Shown one piece after another: positions 1 through 8,280 of a DNA stretch of 64,000 nucleotides (position 1 is its first letter; each line of letters opens with the position of its first letter). Below the pieces are notes generated by a model. The model had not been told where the DNA came from and ran no database searches. It worked only from the letters and a program-made list of their open reading frames with translations. This DNA comes from Myxococcales bacterium (lineage in GTDB: Bacteria; Myxococcota_A; Polyangia; Polyangiales; Polyangiaceae). A program made the position numbers and the translations under genes. The stretch lies in contig JADKKK010000034.1 of assembly GCA_016720545.1 (NCBI GenBank), positions 62,001 through 126,000 of the forward strand, read 5' to 3'.

Positions 1-391
1 CCGATTTGGGCATGTTCGACGAGCCCTCGAGGCGGATCGACAACCCCGGCAGGCACGAGACCTCGCCGCAGTCGACGCAGAGAAAGTGGGGGTGCTCGTC
101 CGTGTGGTCCACGCCGCCGACGCCGCGCTTCAGTTCGAAGCGCCAAACGTGGTCGCCGAGGTCGGTGCGCGACAAGATCTCAGCGTCCGACAGGTCGATG
201 AGGATTCGGTAGATCGTGGCGCGATCGAACCCTCGGTCCGCGAGAGCCTCGAAGATCTCGGCGTGGCTGTTCTGCCCTCCGTGGGTGTGGAAGTACTCCA
301 GCACCGAGAGGCGCGACACCGTGCTGCGCAGGCCCGCCGAGCGGAGGAGCGCCTGCAGGTCTTGGGTCTTGGGTGGGCGCGGTCGGGTCAC
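1..391 (-). CDS. Fur-family metal-responsive transcriptional regulator (C-terminus cut by window edge)
   Basis: The 130 visible codons read from a GTG at 391 and run off the left edge. Residues about 10-75 form the Fur winged helix, with the recognition-helix region FDRATIYRILIDLSD. Then comes the family's zinc/regulatory motif HTDEHPHFLCVDCG with Cys105 and Cys108, followed by the start of the dimerisation part. Fur proteins repress iron, zinc or peroxide-stress genes when metal-loaded. Which metal this one senses cannot be told, because the C-terminal ligands lie outside the window. It is divergent from the MFS exporter, with about 175 bp between them, so it may control that gene. No better start than the GTG is visible, and no strong ribosome site precedes it. 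Confidence 0.85.
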   Translation of the reverse strand, partial: MTRPRPPKTQDLQALLRSAGLRSTVSRLSVLEYFHTHGGQNSHAEIFEALADRGFDRATIYRILIDLSDAEILSRTDLGDHVWRFELKRGVGGVDHTDEHPHFLCVDCGEVSCLPGLSIRLEGSSNMPKS

Positions 392-567
392 GGGGGAGGC
401 TCTGGGCGAGGCACACGCCTCGCTCGGCTAGGGTAGCGCTTCCGCATCGGAGTTGCATCTACTTCAGGCCGGCGTCGCGGCGAAAGCGACGCGCGACCCG
501 GCTTGACTCCCCTCGGGCCCTGGCGAACACTCGCGCCGATGCGAGCACGCGGCGTGGGCGCGCGACC

Positions 568-2043
568 TTGACGACCGACCCGCCGGACACACCCGCCTCG
601 GACGCGCGACGCGCCGACGACGGCCCTACGTTCCGCGATGGCGAGCCCGGGCACGGCGTCTTCGGGCGGGAGCGGCGCGCCCTGACCTTCGGCGTACTCC
701 TCGCGGTGGCGTCCTTCGCGGCCGAAGGCATGGGCGTCGTGCCGGCGCTGCCCACCGTCGTGCGCGAGCTCGGCGGGATGTCGCTGTTCGGCCTCGCCTT
801 CTCCACCTTCATGCTCGCGTGGCTCCTGGGCACCGTCGCCGCCGGGCAGCTCGCCGACGCGCGCGGCCCGGGGCAAGCGATGGCCGCGGGGCTCTCGGGC
901 TTCGGCGCGGGGCTGCTCCTCGCCGCGGCGGCGCGCGGCATGCCACTCTTCCTCGCAGGACGCGCGCTCCAGGGCGCGGGCGGCGGGGCGATGCTGGCGG
1001 CGGCGTACGTGGCCGTCGCGCGAGGCTACCCCGACGCGCTTCGCGCGCGCATGATGGCCCTCACCTCCAGCGCGTGGATCGTGCCCGCCGTGTGCGGCCC
1101 TGCGCTCTCCGGGTACGTCGTGCAGCGCGCGAGCTGGCGGCTCGTGTTCGTCGGAGTCGTCCCGCTGCTGGTGGTCACGGCGCTGGTCGTGCTCCCGCCC
1201 ATGCGCGCCCTCGCGCTCCACAAGCCGCTCGGGGACGGCGTACGGCTGCGCAAGGCGGCGCGACTCGCGGCCGGGGCGGGCCTGTTGCTCGGCTCGGCGG
1301 CCCTTCGTCGCGACACCTGGCCATGGCTCGGCGGCGCGCTCGCGACCGGAGCGCTGGGGTTCGCGCTGCTCGCGCCCGCGCTCCGCGCGCTCCTGCCCGC
1401 GGGTGCCCTCACGGCGCGGCCGGGGCTGCCGGCGGGCATCGCCGTGCGGGGGGTCCTCGCGTTCGCGTACTTCGGCACCGAGGCGTTCGTGCCCCTGGGG
1501 GCGAGCGAGCTGCGCGGCGCCTCCCCCACTCGCGCGGGGCTGGTGCTGAGCGCCGCGTCGCTCGGCTGGATCGCGGCCTCGTGGGTGCAAGACCGCCAAG
1601 AGAGCCGGACCGGCGCTTCGGGGCGCGCCGCGCGTGTCCAGCGCGGGTTCGGGGTGCTCACCCTCGGGATCGCCCTGGTCGCGGTCGGGCTGCTGAGCTC
1701 GTTGCCCGCGGCGCTCGCCGGCGTGGGGTGCCTCATCGCGGGAGCGGGCATCGGCACGACCTACGGCGCCACGACCCTCTACTGCATCGCGGAGGCGCCC
1801 CCTGGGCGCGAGGGCGAAGTGTCGGGCCAGCTCCAGCTCGCCGAAGCGCTGTGCACGGCCGCGGCCACCGGCCTGGGCGGGGCCGTGTACGCCGCGGTGG
1901 AACACCAAGGCCACGGCCCGCGCGGCGCCCTCGCCGCGGTACTGGCGCTGACCCTTGCGGTCAGCGCATTGGGCATCGCCGTCGCGGCCCGCCTCCGGGC
2001 AAGACGCGGCAGCACCCCCACCACCAACAAGGGGGCAGCGTGA
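568..2043 (+). CDS. MFS transporter (drug/metabolite exporter type)
   Basis: A 491-residue integral membrane protein with many hydrophobic helices typical of the major facilitator superfamily. The loop between helices 2 and 3 carries GQLADARGPGQAM, a form of the MFS motif A, and the helix-4 region LAGRALQGAGGGAMLAA is typical of EmrB/QacA-like proton-driven exporters. The frame stays open upstream to 373, but that extra part is Arg-rich, without membrane character, and overlaps the promoter side of the divergent Fur gene. I therefore take the in-frame TTG at 568, just before a Pro/Asp-rich cytoplasmic leader; this start is uncertain. The substrate cannot be inferred. The gene converges on the VanZ-like gene that follows. 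Confidence 0.8.
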   Translation: MTTDPPDTPASDARRADDGPTFRDGEPGHGVFGRERRALTFGVLLAVASFAAEGMGVVPALPTVVRELGGMSLFGLAFSTFMLAWLLGTVAAGQLADARGPGQAMAAGLSGFGAGLLLAAAARGMPLFLAGRALQGAGGGAMLAAAYVAVARGYPDALRARMMALTSSAWIVPAVCGPALSGYVVQRASWRLVFVGVVPLLVVTALVVLPPMRALALHKPLGDGVRLRKAARLAAGAGLLLGSAALRRDTWPWLGGALATGALGFALLAPALRALLPAGALTARPGLPAGIAVRGVLAFAYFGTEAFVPLGASELRGASPTRAGLVLSAASLGWIAASWVQDRQESRTGASGRAARVQRGFGVLTLGIALVAVGLLSSLPAALAGVGCLIAGAGIGTTYGATTLYCIAEAPPGREGEVSGQLQLAEALCTAAATGLGGAVYAAVEHQGHGPRGALAAVLALTLAVSALGIAVAARLRARRGSTPTTNKGAA

Positions 2044-2054
2044 GGGGAGCGCCC

Positions 2055-2465
2055 TCACCTCCGACGCTCCGTGCCGAGCGCCACCGCGCCGTACCCCACA
2101 CAAATCACAATCATATCGAGCACATCAGTGGTCGCGATACCCAGAAGCCCCTGGGTCACCTCCAGGCCCAGAAGCATGCCCACGCCGGCCGCGTGCCAGG
2201 CTGCACGCGCGCGCCGCGACGAGGGCGCCTGCGCGTCGGCCACGAACGCCGCCGTGGCCACGGCCAGCGCGGCGTCGCTCAGGTGGCCCATCACCCAGGG
2301 GCCGAGCGCTCTCCGGAGGGGCTCGGTGCGCGACGACCACCCCGGCCACCCGCGCGAGATCGCCGCGGAGCGCGCGAGCAGCCAGACCGGCTCCTCGCGC
2401 AGCGCGTAAGGGGCGCCGCCGAGCAGCAGCGCGAGGGCGACAGCTACGCGAAGGGGTCGCTTCAG
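2055..2465 (-). CDS. Small VanZ-like membrane protein
   Basis: The frame encodes three hydrophobic stretches ending in GIATTDVLDMIVICVGYGAV, which resembles the last part of VanZ-like proteins (EisQ...GTfDplDll pattern). The first standard start is a GTG at 2294, giving only 79 residues and losing the first hydrophobic segment. The open frame extends upstream to a CTG at 2465 that overlaps the stop of the upstream gene (CTGA) and has AAGGG just before it, giving 136 residues with an N-terminal membrane helix. I prefer the longer form, but a CTG start is rare. VanZ-like proteins are inner-membrane proteins of mostly unknown role. It would be co-transcribed with the secreted protein upstream. 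Confidence 0.5.
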   Translation of the reverse strand: MKRPLRVAVALALLLGGAPYALREEPVWLLARSAAISRGWPGWSSRTEPLRRALGPWVMGHLSDAALAVATAAFVADAQAPSSRRARAAWHAAGVGMLLGLEVTQGLLGIATTDVLDMIVICVGYGAVALGTERRR

Positions 2466-3274
2466 AAGCCCTTGGCCGACCAGTGCAGATCGCCCCCGGT
2501 GAACTTGGCCTCGACCGTGCCCTTCTTCTTGGTCCGCTTGTCGACGGCCTCACACAGGTGCGGATCGCCCTCGGGCAGGTAGAGCTTCCCCGTGCCGCAG
2601 TCGACGGTGACGTTCAGCTTCCCTTTGGTCTCTTTGGCGACCAGCTCCGCGAGGTTCGTCGCCAGGGTGGCGGCGTCCACGTCGACGACCTCGGTGCGGA
2701 AGCTGTAGTCGCCCTTCGACGCGTTCTTGAGCTTCACGTTGACCGGCGCCGTCTTGCCGTTCTTGAGGGTCGCGGTGCAGACGAACTCCGGCTGGGTCAC
2801 CGAGGCCGGGCACACGACCTTCGTGATGCCCTTGCTGGCGAACTGCGTGGCGATGCTGCCCTCCAGCTTCGTCTTCACCGAGGCGCCCTTCCCCGCGCCC
2901 GCGCCTCGCTTCGTGAGCGCGTTCCCGTCGACGGTCATGGTCCACACGCCGTCCTCCTCGGTAGGCGCCACGTCGACCTTGTATTTCAGCTCGATGAACG
3001 CGGCCTTCACCACGATCTGCCCTCCTTGGATGGCCTTCACTTTGCCGTTCGCCGACGAGCTCGTGGAGCCTTTTTGCTTCTTGAAGGTGAAGGTCTTGTC
3101 CGTCGCGATCGACAGGGTCACTCCCTCGCCCTCCCAGTCACCGATGTACTTGGCGGTCTCCGCGTCGACGGGCTCCGCCGAGGTCTCCTCTTTGGGCTTG
3201 CTCGTGGCGAGCGAGAGGAAGGCGGCGGTGCCGAGGCCAAGCGCGGTCACGAGAGAGCGGAGACGGCTGTTCAT
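2462..3274 (-). CDS. Secreted protein with DUF4333-like domain
   Basis: The 270-residue product starts with a signal peptide (about residues 1-24, no lipobox Cys), so it should be exported to the periplasm or beyond. Residues 45-140 hold a lipocalin-like opening (IGDWEGEGVTLSI). The second half has two Cys-containing segments of the form CP-x-VTQPEFVC and C-x-TGKLYLPEGDPHLC, the pattern of DUF4333-type domains found in secreted actinobacterial and myxobacterial proteins. The ATG at 3274 is chosen because the signal peptide begins there; the open frame upstream is Arg/His-rich shadow sequence. Function is unknown. The short membrane gene downstream overlaps its stop codon. Confidence 0.65.
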   Translation of the reverse strand: MNSRLRSLVTALGLGTAAFLSLATSKPKEETSAEPVDAETAKYIGDWEGEGVTLSIATDKTFTFKKQKGSTSSSANGKVKAIQGGQIVVKAAFIELKYKVDVAPTEEDGVWTMTVDGNALTKRGAGAGKGASVKTKLEGSIATQFASKGITKVVCPASVTQPEFVCTATLKNGKTAPVNVKLKNASKGDYSFRTEVVDVDAATLATNLAELVAKETKGKLNVTVDCGTGKLYLPEGDPHLCEAVDKRTKKKGTVEAKFTGGDLHWSAKGF

Positions 3275-3411
3275 GTTGTCGAGGCTAGAGCACCGCGCTC
3301 GTTTTCTGAACACGTTCTCCGGGACGGACACACCACGCGGGCGCGAGCCCTCCCGAGCGCGAACCGCCCCGGCGCGGCCCGGGCCGACAGCTCTCGGCGG
3401 CGGTGGGTGTC

Positions 3412-4392
3412 TCAGAAGACGCAGAGGCCGATGCGCGCCCCCGTGCCTGGCACGGTCGGTGCGCTCGCGCCGAGCACGTCGGAGCACCTGTCGCCGAACG
3501 AGCAGTCGGCGTTGCTGCCGACACGGCACCAGCGCTGGCACTCGGGCCCGAAGATGGGGTCGTTGATGCACACGAGGCCCTGGCGGCAATCGGCGGTCGA
3601 GGTGCACGCGCCGTACTCGGGCCGCGTGCCAGGTGGGCGGCAGTCGGCCACGCCGGCCGACGCGAACCAGACGCAGGCGTTCGTCCCGCACACAGCCGAC
3701 GCGCGCGACGGATCGCACTGGACGGAGCACACGTCGAGGTTCGGGGTGGTCACGCCCCCGGCGTCTTGGGGGGCGAAGCAGAGCGTCCCCGGGCCGCAGG
3801 TGGGTGTACCGCGGGAGCAGAACGGCCGGCACGCGCCGTTCCAGCACGTGAGGCCCCGCGCGCACCCGCTGGTCGTCGTGCACGCGCGCCCCGCCGCCGC
3901 GGAACCCGCGCCCACGCAGCTCACCGCGCCGCTCGTGAGGTTCGTGACGTCGCAGGTCTGCGTGGCCGTGCAGCCGCACTGTGGATTCACGCCGCAGGCG
4001 TTGCTGGGCGGCGCGGTGACGCACGCGCCCGCGTCGACCGGCCCCGCGTCGACCGGGCCTCCGTCGACCGGGCTCGCGTCGACCGGGCTCGCGTCGACCG
4101 GGCTCGCGTCGCGGGCCGCGTCGACCGGGCTCGCGTCGCGGGCCGCGTCGGGAGGGGCACCGTCAGGTCCAGCGCCATCCGGCGAGCTCGTGTCGGAGGC
4201 GGAGTCGGAGACCCTCGCGTCGGGCGTGACGCCGGCCTCCGGGGCCGTCGGCGGGTTGAGAGGGTCGGGATCGTCGCCGTCGACGACCGGCGAGCCGGTG
4301 GCGCACGCCGGCGCGGCGAGCGCGACGAGCGCGACGAGCGCGAGGGCGAGCCATGGGCGCGTGCAGGCGGCGGGGTGCATCGTGGACAGCAC
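3412..4392 (-). CDS. Cys-rich lipoprotein with Pro-Val-Asp repeat linker
   Basis: A 326-residue outer-surface lipoprotein candidate. The N-terminus has a hydrophobic signal ending at Cys30 (LAAPAC). An acidic Asp/Ser/Pro linker follows, containing a tandem SPVDA-type repeat (about residues 85-122). The rest is a Cys-rich domain with about 24 cysteines in patterns such as CARGLTCWNGACRPFC and CGPGTLC, like the EB-module-like or dickkopf-like Cys-rich repeats common in myxobacterial lipoproteins. The cysteines probably form disulphides outside the cytoplasm. No enzymatic motif is visible. It stands alone between the secreted protein and the GntR operon, and it ends in GLCVF. Confidence 0.7.
   Translation of the reverse strand: MLSTMHPAACTRPWLALALVALVALAAPACATGSPVVDGDDPDPLNPPTAPEAGVTPDARVSDSASDTSSPDGAGPDGAPPDAARDASPVDAARDASPVDASPVDASPVDGGPVDAGPVDAGACVTAPPSNACGVNPQCGCTATQTCDVTNLTSGAVSCVGAGSAAAGRACTTTSGCARGLTCWNGACRPFCSRGTPTCGPGTLCFAPQDAGGVTTPNLDVCSVQCDPSRASAVCGTNACVWFASAGVADCRPPGTRPEYGACTSTADCRQGLVCINDPIFGPECQRWCRVGSNADCSFGDRCSDVLGASAPTVPGTGARIGLCVF
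4027..4150. repeat. 15-bp tandem repeat inside the lipoprotein gene
   Basis: Imperfect head-to-tail copies of a unit close to gcgtcgaccgggctc, with two copies spaced by a gcgggccgc insert, encode the repeated SPVDA / DAARD linker. The multiple of three keeps the reading frame. Copy number is likely to vary between strains by slippage. Confidence 0.8.
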
Positions 4393-4437
4393 GAGCGTAG
4401 CACGCGGCCGAAGGCGGCGGCCAAGTGCGCGCCCGAT

Positions 4438-4953
4438 TCAGCGCTCGCGCTCGAGCGTGAAGAAGCTCGGGGTGCGCAGGCGGAGCCCTCCCAGCTCGAC
4501 GTACAGCGCCCCGAACAGCAGCGTGTGCTCCGGGTCGAGAGCCACCACCACGTCCCGCGTGAGCGCGATCGGGTTCCAGGCGGGGTGCGTCGCGCCGTAG
4601 TCGAAGACCACGCCGGACTCGCACCCGAACGGGGTGCCTCCCGCAGGCAGCGGGACGACAGCGAACGGGCCGAACGAGACCACCTCGCCTCGTGCGTCGC
4701 GCCTCGGGAGGGGAGCGCCGTCGAGGCCGGTCTGCTCGAGTCGTACGTTCAGCCCCGAGACCGTGCCGGCGGCGTCGCGTCGAAAGGACTTACGGAACGT
4801 CTTCCATGTGAGGCGCTCGACCAGCCGCGGGAGCCCAAGCGATACGCCCCGATAGTCGGCGCCGGCGAGCCTCTCGGGCGCGACGGCCGCACCGCCACGC
4901 AGGCACGCGAGCCGCTCGTCGGCCGACATCGCCCATACTTCGTTCGCCTTCAT
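4438..4953 (-). CDS. Conserved hypothetical protein in the GntR operon
   Basis: A 171-residue soluble protein with no signal peptide or membrane helix, starting at ATG 4953 (MKANEVWAMSADERL). Its N-terminal half is basic and aromatic (RLVERLTWKTFRKSFRRD). The C-terminal half is a beta-rich stretch ending in FGALYVELGGLRLRTPSFFT, with a possible substrate pocket around GCESGVVFDYG. I do not recognise the family with confidence; the ending weakly resembles DUF4334-type domains. It is the third gene of a probable operon, 70 bp downstream of the second unknown gene and under the GntR regulator. GntR regulators of this kind usually control catabolism of a small acid or fatty acid, so a metabolic role is possible, but that is inference. 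Confidence 0.6.
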   Translation of the reverse strand: MKANEVWAMSADERLACLRGGAAVAPERLAGADYRGVSLGLPRLVERLTWKTFRKSFRRDAAGTVSGLNVRLEQTGLDGAPLPRRDARGEVVSFGPFAVVPLPAGGTPFGCESGVVFDYGATHPAWNPIALTRDVVVALDPEHTLLFGALYVELGGLRLRTPSFFTLERER

Positions 4954-5023
4954 GGCGACACCTCGCCTGCGGCTCGGGCTCGCCGTCGACCTTCGTTCGC
5001 CCCTTCGGGGCGCGCTTTCAGGT

Positions 5024-5791
5024 TCATGCAGCACCTCTCTGCGCCGCTGCCGCGACGCCCTTCGACACCGTGAAGTCTCGCGCGAGCGCCGCCGCGAGCG
5101 TGGCCTCGGGGGTCGCCGGCTGCCGCGCGCACCAGGCGAGGTAAGCGTAGAAGCTCGTGTCCGGGTCGGCGGCGGGCGGCGGGGGCGCCTTGGGCGCGGC
5201 GGCGCGGGCTTCGAGGGCGGCGAGGAGGGCCTCGTGGTAGCCCTCGAACACGCACAGATCGCGGAGCCAGGCCGCCCGCGGGCTCTCGCCGCTGACGATC
5301 GCGAGGGCGCGGTCTCGGAGCTCGCCGAGCGCCCCGGGATAGAGCTCCAAGAGCTCGAAATCGTAAATGAATTCGTCGCATCCATGGTGAGCCGCGAGCA
5401 GGTGTCGGACCCCCCGCTCCCGCGAGCTCCGGAGGCCGGAGAAGTCGAGCGGCGCGATGGCCCGCTCCGCGACGAGGAACGGGAACCGCAGGGGCCGCAG
5501 CGCGAGGGCCCGCGCGCGCCACGTCGCGCGTGGGGGCGCGCCGCCACCCGTGCCCACCGACTCCGGGCGGAACACCATGCGGTGCCACATGCGCGCGACG
5601 CCGAGCGTGAGCTGCCACTCGTTCGGGATGGCGCAGGGCAGACCGGCAGCGCGAGCGCGCGCGAGGCCCTCGGACACCTCGTGGGGGCGCACGAGGAGGA
5701 GGCGCCCGGCGCCCTCGAGGGCGCGCGCGGCGAGCGGGAGCCACGCGGCCGCGGCGGCGGCGGCGGCGCTGCCGACGTGGGCCGATCTCAC
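5024..5791 (-). CDS. Conserved hypothetical protein translationally coupled to GntR
   Basis: A 255-residue protein starting at a GTG that overlaps the GntR stop codon in the sequence GTGA (5788-5791), a classic translational coupling. There is no signal peptide. It contains an Ala-rich helix, then a conserved-looking core (PFLVAERAIAPLDFSGL, HHGCDEFIYDFELLELYPG, FEGYHEALLAALEARAA) and a Pro-rich linker before a last helix. The acidic/His-rich core HHGCDEF...YDFELLE could bind a metal, but this is only suggested by composition. I do not recognise the family. Coupling to the regulator suggests it is the direct target of, or partner in, the same pathway. Confidence 0.65.
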   Translation of the reverse strand: MRSAHVGSAAAAAAAAWLPLAARALEGAGRLLLVRPHEVSEGLARARAAGLPCAIPNEWQLTLGVARMWHRMVFRPESVGTGGGAPPRATWRARALALRPLRFPFLVAERAIAPLDFSGLRSSRERGVRHLLAAHHGCDEFIYDFELLELYPGALGELRDRALAIVSGESPRAAWLRDLCVFEGYHEALLAALEARAAAPKAPPPPAADPDTSFYAYLAWCARQPATPEATLAAALARDFTVSKGVAAAAQRGAA

Positions 5792-6543
5792 TGTGCACCT
5801 CGGCGCGCGCCCCGAGGGGTGATCCGCGCGAGACGGGCGAGCGTCGCCGCGTCGAGGGCGGCGAGCCCGGCGAGCGTGGCCTCGACGGCCAGCGCGCCCC
5901 CTGCGAGCGCCGCGAGGAGGCCTCGCCAGGCAGCGACGTTGAGCGCGGGCTCGGCCATCATGGCCTGCCCAAGCTCGGGCACGTGCGCGAGCGCGGCCGC
6001 CGCGGGGTTGAGGAACAAGCGCAGGACCGGGCTCCCGGTCGCGTCGAGGAGCGCTGCGAGCACCGCTACGTCGCCGCGCACCAGCTCGACGGGCGGGGCG
6101 CGCCGGGCCGCGAGCGCGGCGAGCGCGTCCACGCGCGCGAGGGCCTCGCCGAGCGCCACCTCCCCGGGTGGCCATGCGGCCAAGCGCTCCAACACCGCGC
6201 GCGCCAGGTGCCGCCGGACCGACAGCAGCTCCGCCGCGAGGCCGACAAGGCGCCCCTCCTCGCGGGCGAGGTCCGCGAGGGGTGCGAGCAGATCGGGGCC
6301 GCCCGAGGTGAGGTAGTCGTGGACCGCGTACCCCGACCCCTGACGCGCCGTGACCAGGCCGCTGGCCTCGAGCTCGTGCAGCGCCGCGCGTACGGTGGCC
6401 CGGTTCACCCCGAGGGTCACGGCGAGCGAGCGCTCAGGGGGCAATCGCTCGCCCACCTGGAGCTCGCCCCGCAGGATGGCGTCCCGAAGCTGGGCCGCGC
6501 AGGCCGAAGTGGCGCCCACCCGGCGAGGTATGGCATGAAGCAT
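5788..6543 (-). CDS. GntR-family transcriptional regulator (FadR/FCD type)
   Basis: A 251-residue regulator. Residues about 12-75 form the GntR winged helix: CAAQLRDAILRGELQVGERL, then LPPERSLAVTLGVNRATVRA and LEASGLVTARQGSGY. The remaining 170 residues are all-helical and Ala/Leu-rich, as in the FCD effector-binding domain of the FadR subfamily, although the usual metal-binding His residues are not obvious. A perfect inverted repeat lies 10 bp upstream of its start codon, so it very likely represses its own operon. It leads two genes of unknown function, the first overlapping its stop codon. Confidence 0.88.
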   Translation of the reverse strand: MLHAIPRRVGATSACAAQLRDAILRGELQVGERLPPERSLAVTLGVNRATVRAALHELEASGLVTARQGSGYAVHDYLTSGGPDLLAPLADLAREEGRLVGLAAELLSVRRHLARAVLERLAAWPPGEVALGEALARVDALAALAARRAPPVELVRGDVAVLAALLDATGSPVLRLFLNPAAAALAHVPELGQAMMAEPALNVAAWRGLLAALAGGALAVEATLAGLAALDAATLARLARITPRGARRGAQ

Positions 6544-6552
6544 AGACGGTAT

Positions 6553-6567
6553 ATTGGCTCAGCCAAT
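6553..6567. promoter_or_regulatory. Palindromic operator of the GntR operon
   Basis: The sequence attggct-c-agccaat is a perfect 7-bp inverted repeat around one central base. It sits 10 bp before the GntR start codon in an AT-rich patch (tatattgg) that could also be the -10 element. Size, symmetry and position match operators of FadR-type GntR proteins, which bind short palindromes of this kind. Confidence 0.7.
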
Positions 6568-6725
6568 CTACCCGTCAAGGCGATTCGCGCGACCCCGCGC
6601 TCCGCGACGCCAGCGCGGGATCACGGCGCGCGGCTCCGACGGGCCAACGGGCGTCTCCCAAGGGCGCTATGGATCGAGCGCCGGGAGCTCGATCACAGGT
6701 CGCGGTGCGGGCCAGCCGCGCCGCG

Positions 6726-6956
6726 CTAACCCACCGCGAGCTCGGCGGGGGCGCCATCTTGGCGAAGCACGTTCACCGCCTGGAGCCCCTTCGGGCCCTC
6801 CTTGATTTCGAACTCGACGAGCTCGTCCTCGACGAGGCGACGGCGCCCGTCGCCGCTGATCTGCGAGTAGTGCACGAAGACGTCGGGCCCCTCATCTTGC
6901 TTGATGAAGCCCCAGCCCTTCTCGTCGTTGAACCACTTCACGCGACCAACCGTCAT
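6726..6956 (-). CDS. Cold-shock domain protein
   Basis: A 76-residue single cold-shock (OB-fold) protein beginning MTVGRVKWFNDEKGWGFIK. RNP1-like KGWGFI and RNP2-like DVFVHYSQI are intact, and the C-terminus keeps VEFEIKEGPKGLQAVNV. Proteins of this family bind single-stranded RNA or DNA and melt mRNA structure in the cytoplasm. The start is set by the GGAGG ribosome site seven bases before ATG 6956; a longer in-frame start at 7016 lacks any family support. Single gene, with 136 bp of upstream sequence that probably holds its promoter and leader. Confidence 0.95.
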   Translation of the reverse strand: MTVGRVKWFNDEKGWGFIKQDEGPDVFVHYSQISGDGRRRLVEDELVEFEIKEGPKGLQAVNVLRQDGAPAELAVG

Positions 6957-7092
6957 CGAAGCCTCCACCTTGCTGCGGCGCCCGGGCGAGCCATCACGCC
7001 GGATGCCCAGCGCCACGCTAGGCGGCGATGGACAGACGGGTCAACCAGGAACGGCCAACGAGGGGGCGACGGGGCGCCCGCCGGAGGCGAGA

Positions 7093-8280
7093 TCAGGGCT
7101 TCCTCGACTCCTTCTCGAGGGCCTCCAGCTCCTTGAAGTTGGCCACGACCCGGGGGTCCTGCGGATCGAGCGCGCGCGCCTTCTCAAGCGCGGTCCGCGC
7201 TTCGGCCCGCGTGGCGGGGTCCTTCGCGAGGACCGTGGCGAGGTTGATCCACGCGCTCGCGAGCTTGTCGTCGAGCCGGATGGCCTCTCGATAGCTCGCG
7301 ATGGCCTCCGTGTGCTTGCCTTGGAGCTGGAGCGCGTACCCGATGTTCGAGCGAAACGTCGCGCGCTTCGGGTCGAGCTCGACCGCACGCTCGAGCTCGC
7401 GCATGGCCCCGACGAAGTCGTTCCGCGAGAGGAGCGCGGTGCCTAGATCGGAGTGCGCCCGCGGATCCGCCGCGTCGAGGGCCACCTGCGCCTCGTACTC
7501 TTTCACGGCCTCGTCGATGCGGCCGCGCATGAAGAGCACGGTCCCCAGGTTTCCCCGCCGGGGAGCGCTCCCCGGGTCGAGCTCGACGGCCCGCGCGAGG
7601 GAGCCGACCGCCTCCTCGCCACGGCCCGACGCGAGCAGCGCCACCCCGAGCGCCGAGTGGACCTCGGGCTCGTTGGGGAGCTTGCCAGCCGCGCGACGAA
7701 GCGGGTCGATGGCGAGCGGCGCGTCCCCCAAGAGGAGCAAGGCCCGGCCGAGCTCCGCCTCGGCGGGGCCAAACTCGGGGTCGAGCTTCAGCGCGCGGCG
7801 CAGGTCAGCGAGCGCGTTCTGAACGAGCCGGTTGCCCTTGGCGGCGGCGAAGTTCAGCGTGGGCGTCTCCCGCGCGACGATCGAGCGGGCGACGCCGACG
7901 AGCGGCGCTGGATGCTTCGGGCTCAGCCTCTGCGCCTCGCCGTAGAGCTTCAGGGCGGCCGGGAACTCCTCCTTCGCGAAGGCCGCGTCGCCCTCGGCGA
8001 GCTTGGCGTCGAGCTCGGGGTTGCCAGTGCGCGCGAGCGGGATCGCGGTGGGCTTCGGCGGTGGGAACCAGCCGACGGGGCGATGGGGGGTGGCTGCCCC
8101 GGCGTCCCCGGGGTCGTGGACGCTCGGCGACGCGACCCCAAACGTCGGCAGCTCCACCGGGACGACGGGCGGCAGATTGCGTGCGGGCGCCGCGGCCTCC
8201 CGAGGGGGATCGCACGCGGCGACGGCCCCGACGGCCGCGAGCGCCGCGAGCGAGGACAGCAGGAATGAACTACCTTTCAT
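7093..8280 (-). CDS. TPR-repeat lipoprotein
   Basis: A 395-residue lipoprotein with signal peptide ending at Cys23 (AVAAC) and a Pro-rich linker to about residue 75. At least seven consecutive TPR units follow, with typical end patterns such as SALGVALLASGRGEEAVGSL, RGNLGTVLFMRGRIDEAV and NIGYALQLQGKHTEAIASY. TPR arrays act as protein-docking scaffolds, here on the periplasmic face of a membrane. Its ATG overlaps the stop of the preceding 143-residue gene (ATGA), which ties it to the YeaH-SpoVR operon. No enzymatic function is implied. Confidence 0.8.
   Translation of the reverse strand: MKGSSFLLSSLAALAAVGAVAACDPPREAAAPARNLPPVVPVELPTFGVASPSVHDPGDAGAATPHRPVGWFPPPKPTAIPLARTGNPELDAKLAEGDAAFAKEEFPAALKLYGEAQRLSPKHPAPLVGVARSIVARETPTLNFAAAKGNRLVQNALADLRRALKLDPEFGPAEAELGRALLLLGDAPLAIDPLRRAAGKLPNEPEVHSALGVALLASGRGEEAVGSLARAVELDPGSAPRRGNLGTVLFMRGRIDEAVKEYEAQVALDAADPRAHSDLGTALLSRNDFVGAMRELERAVELDPKRATFRSNIGYALQLQGKHTEAIASYREAIRLDDKLASAWINLATVLAKDPATRAEARTALEKARALDPQDPRVVANFKELEALEKESRKP

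Noticed and set aside
373..567. N-terminal extension of the MFS transporter frame
   Set aside because: About 65 Arg-rich residues with no membrane or targeting character, overlapping the upstream region of the divergent Fur gene; the protein more likely starts at TTG 568.
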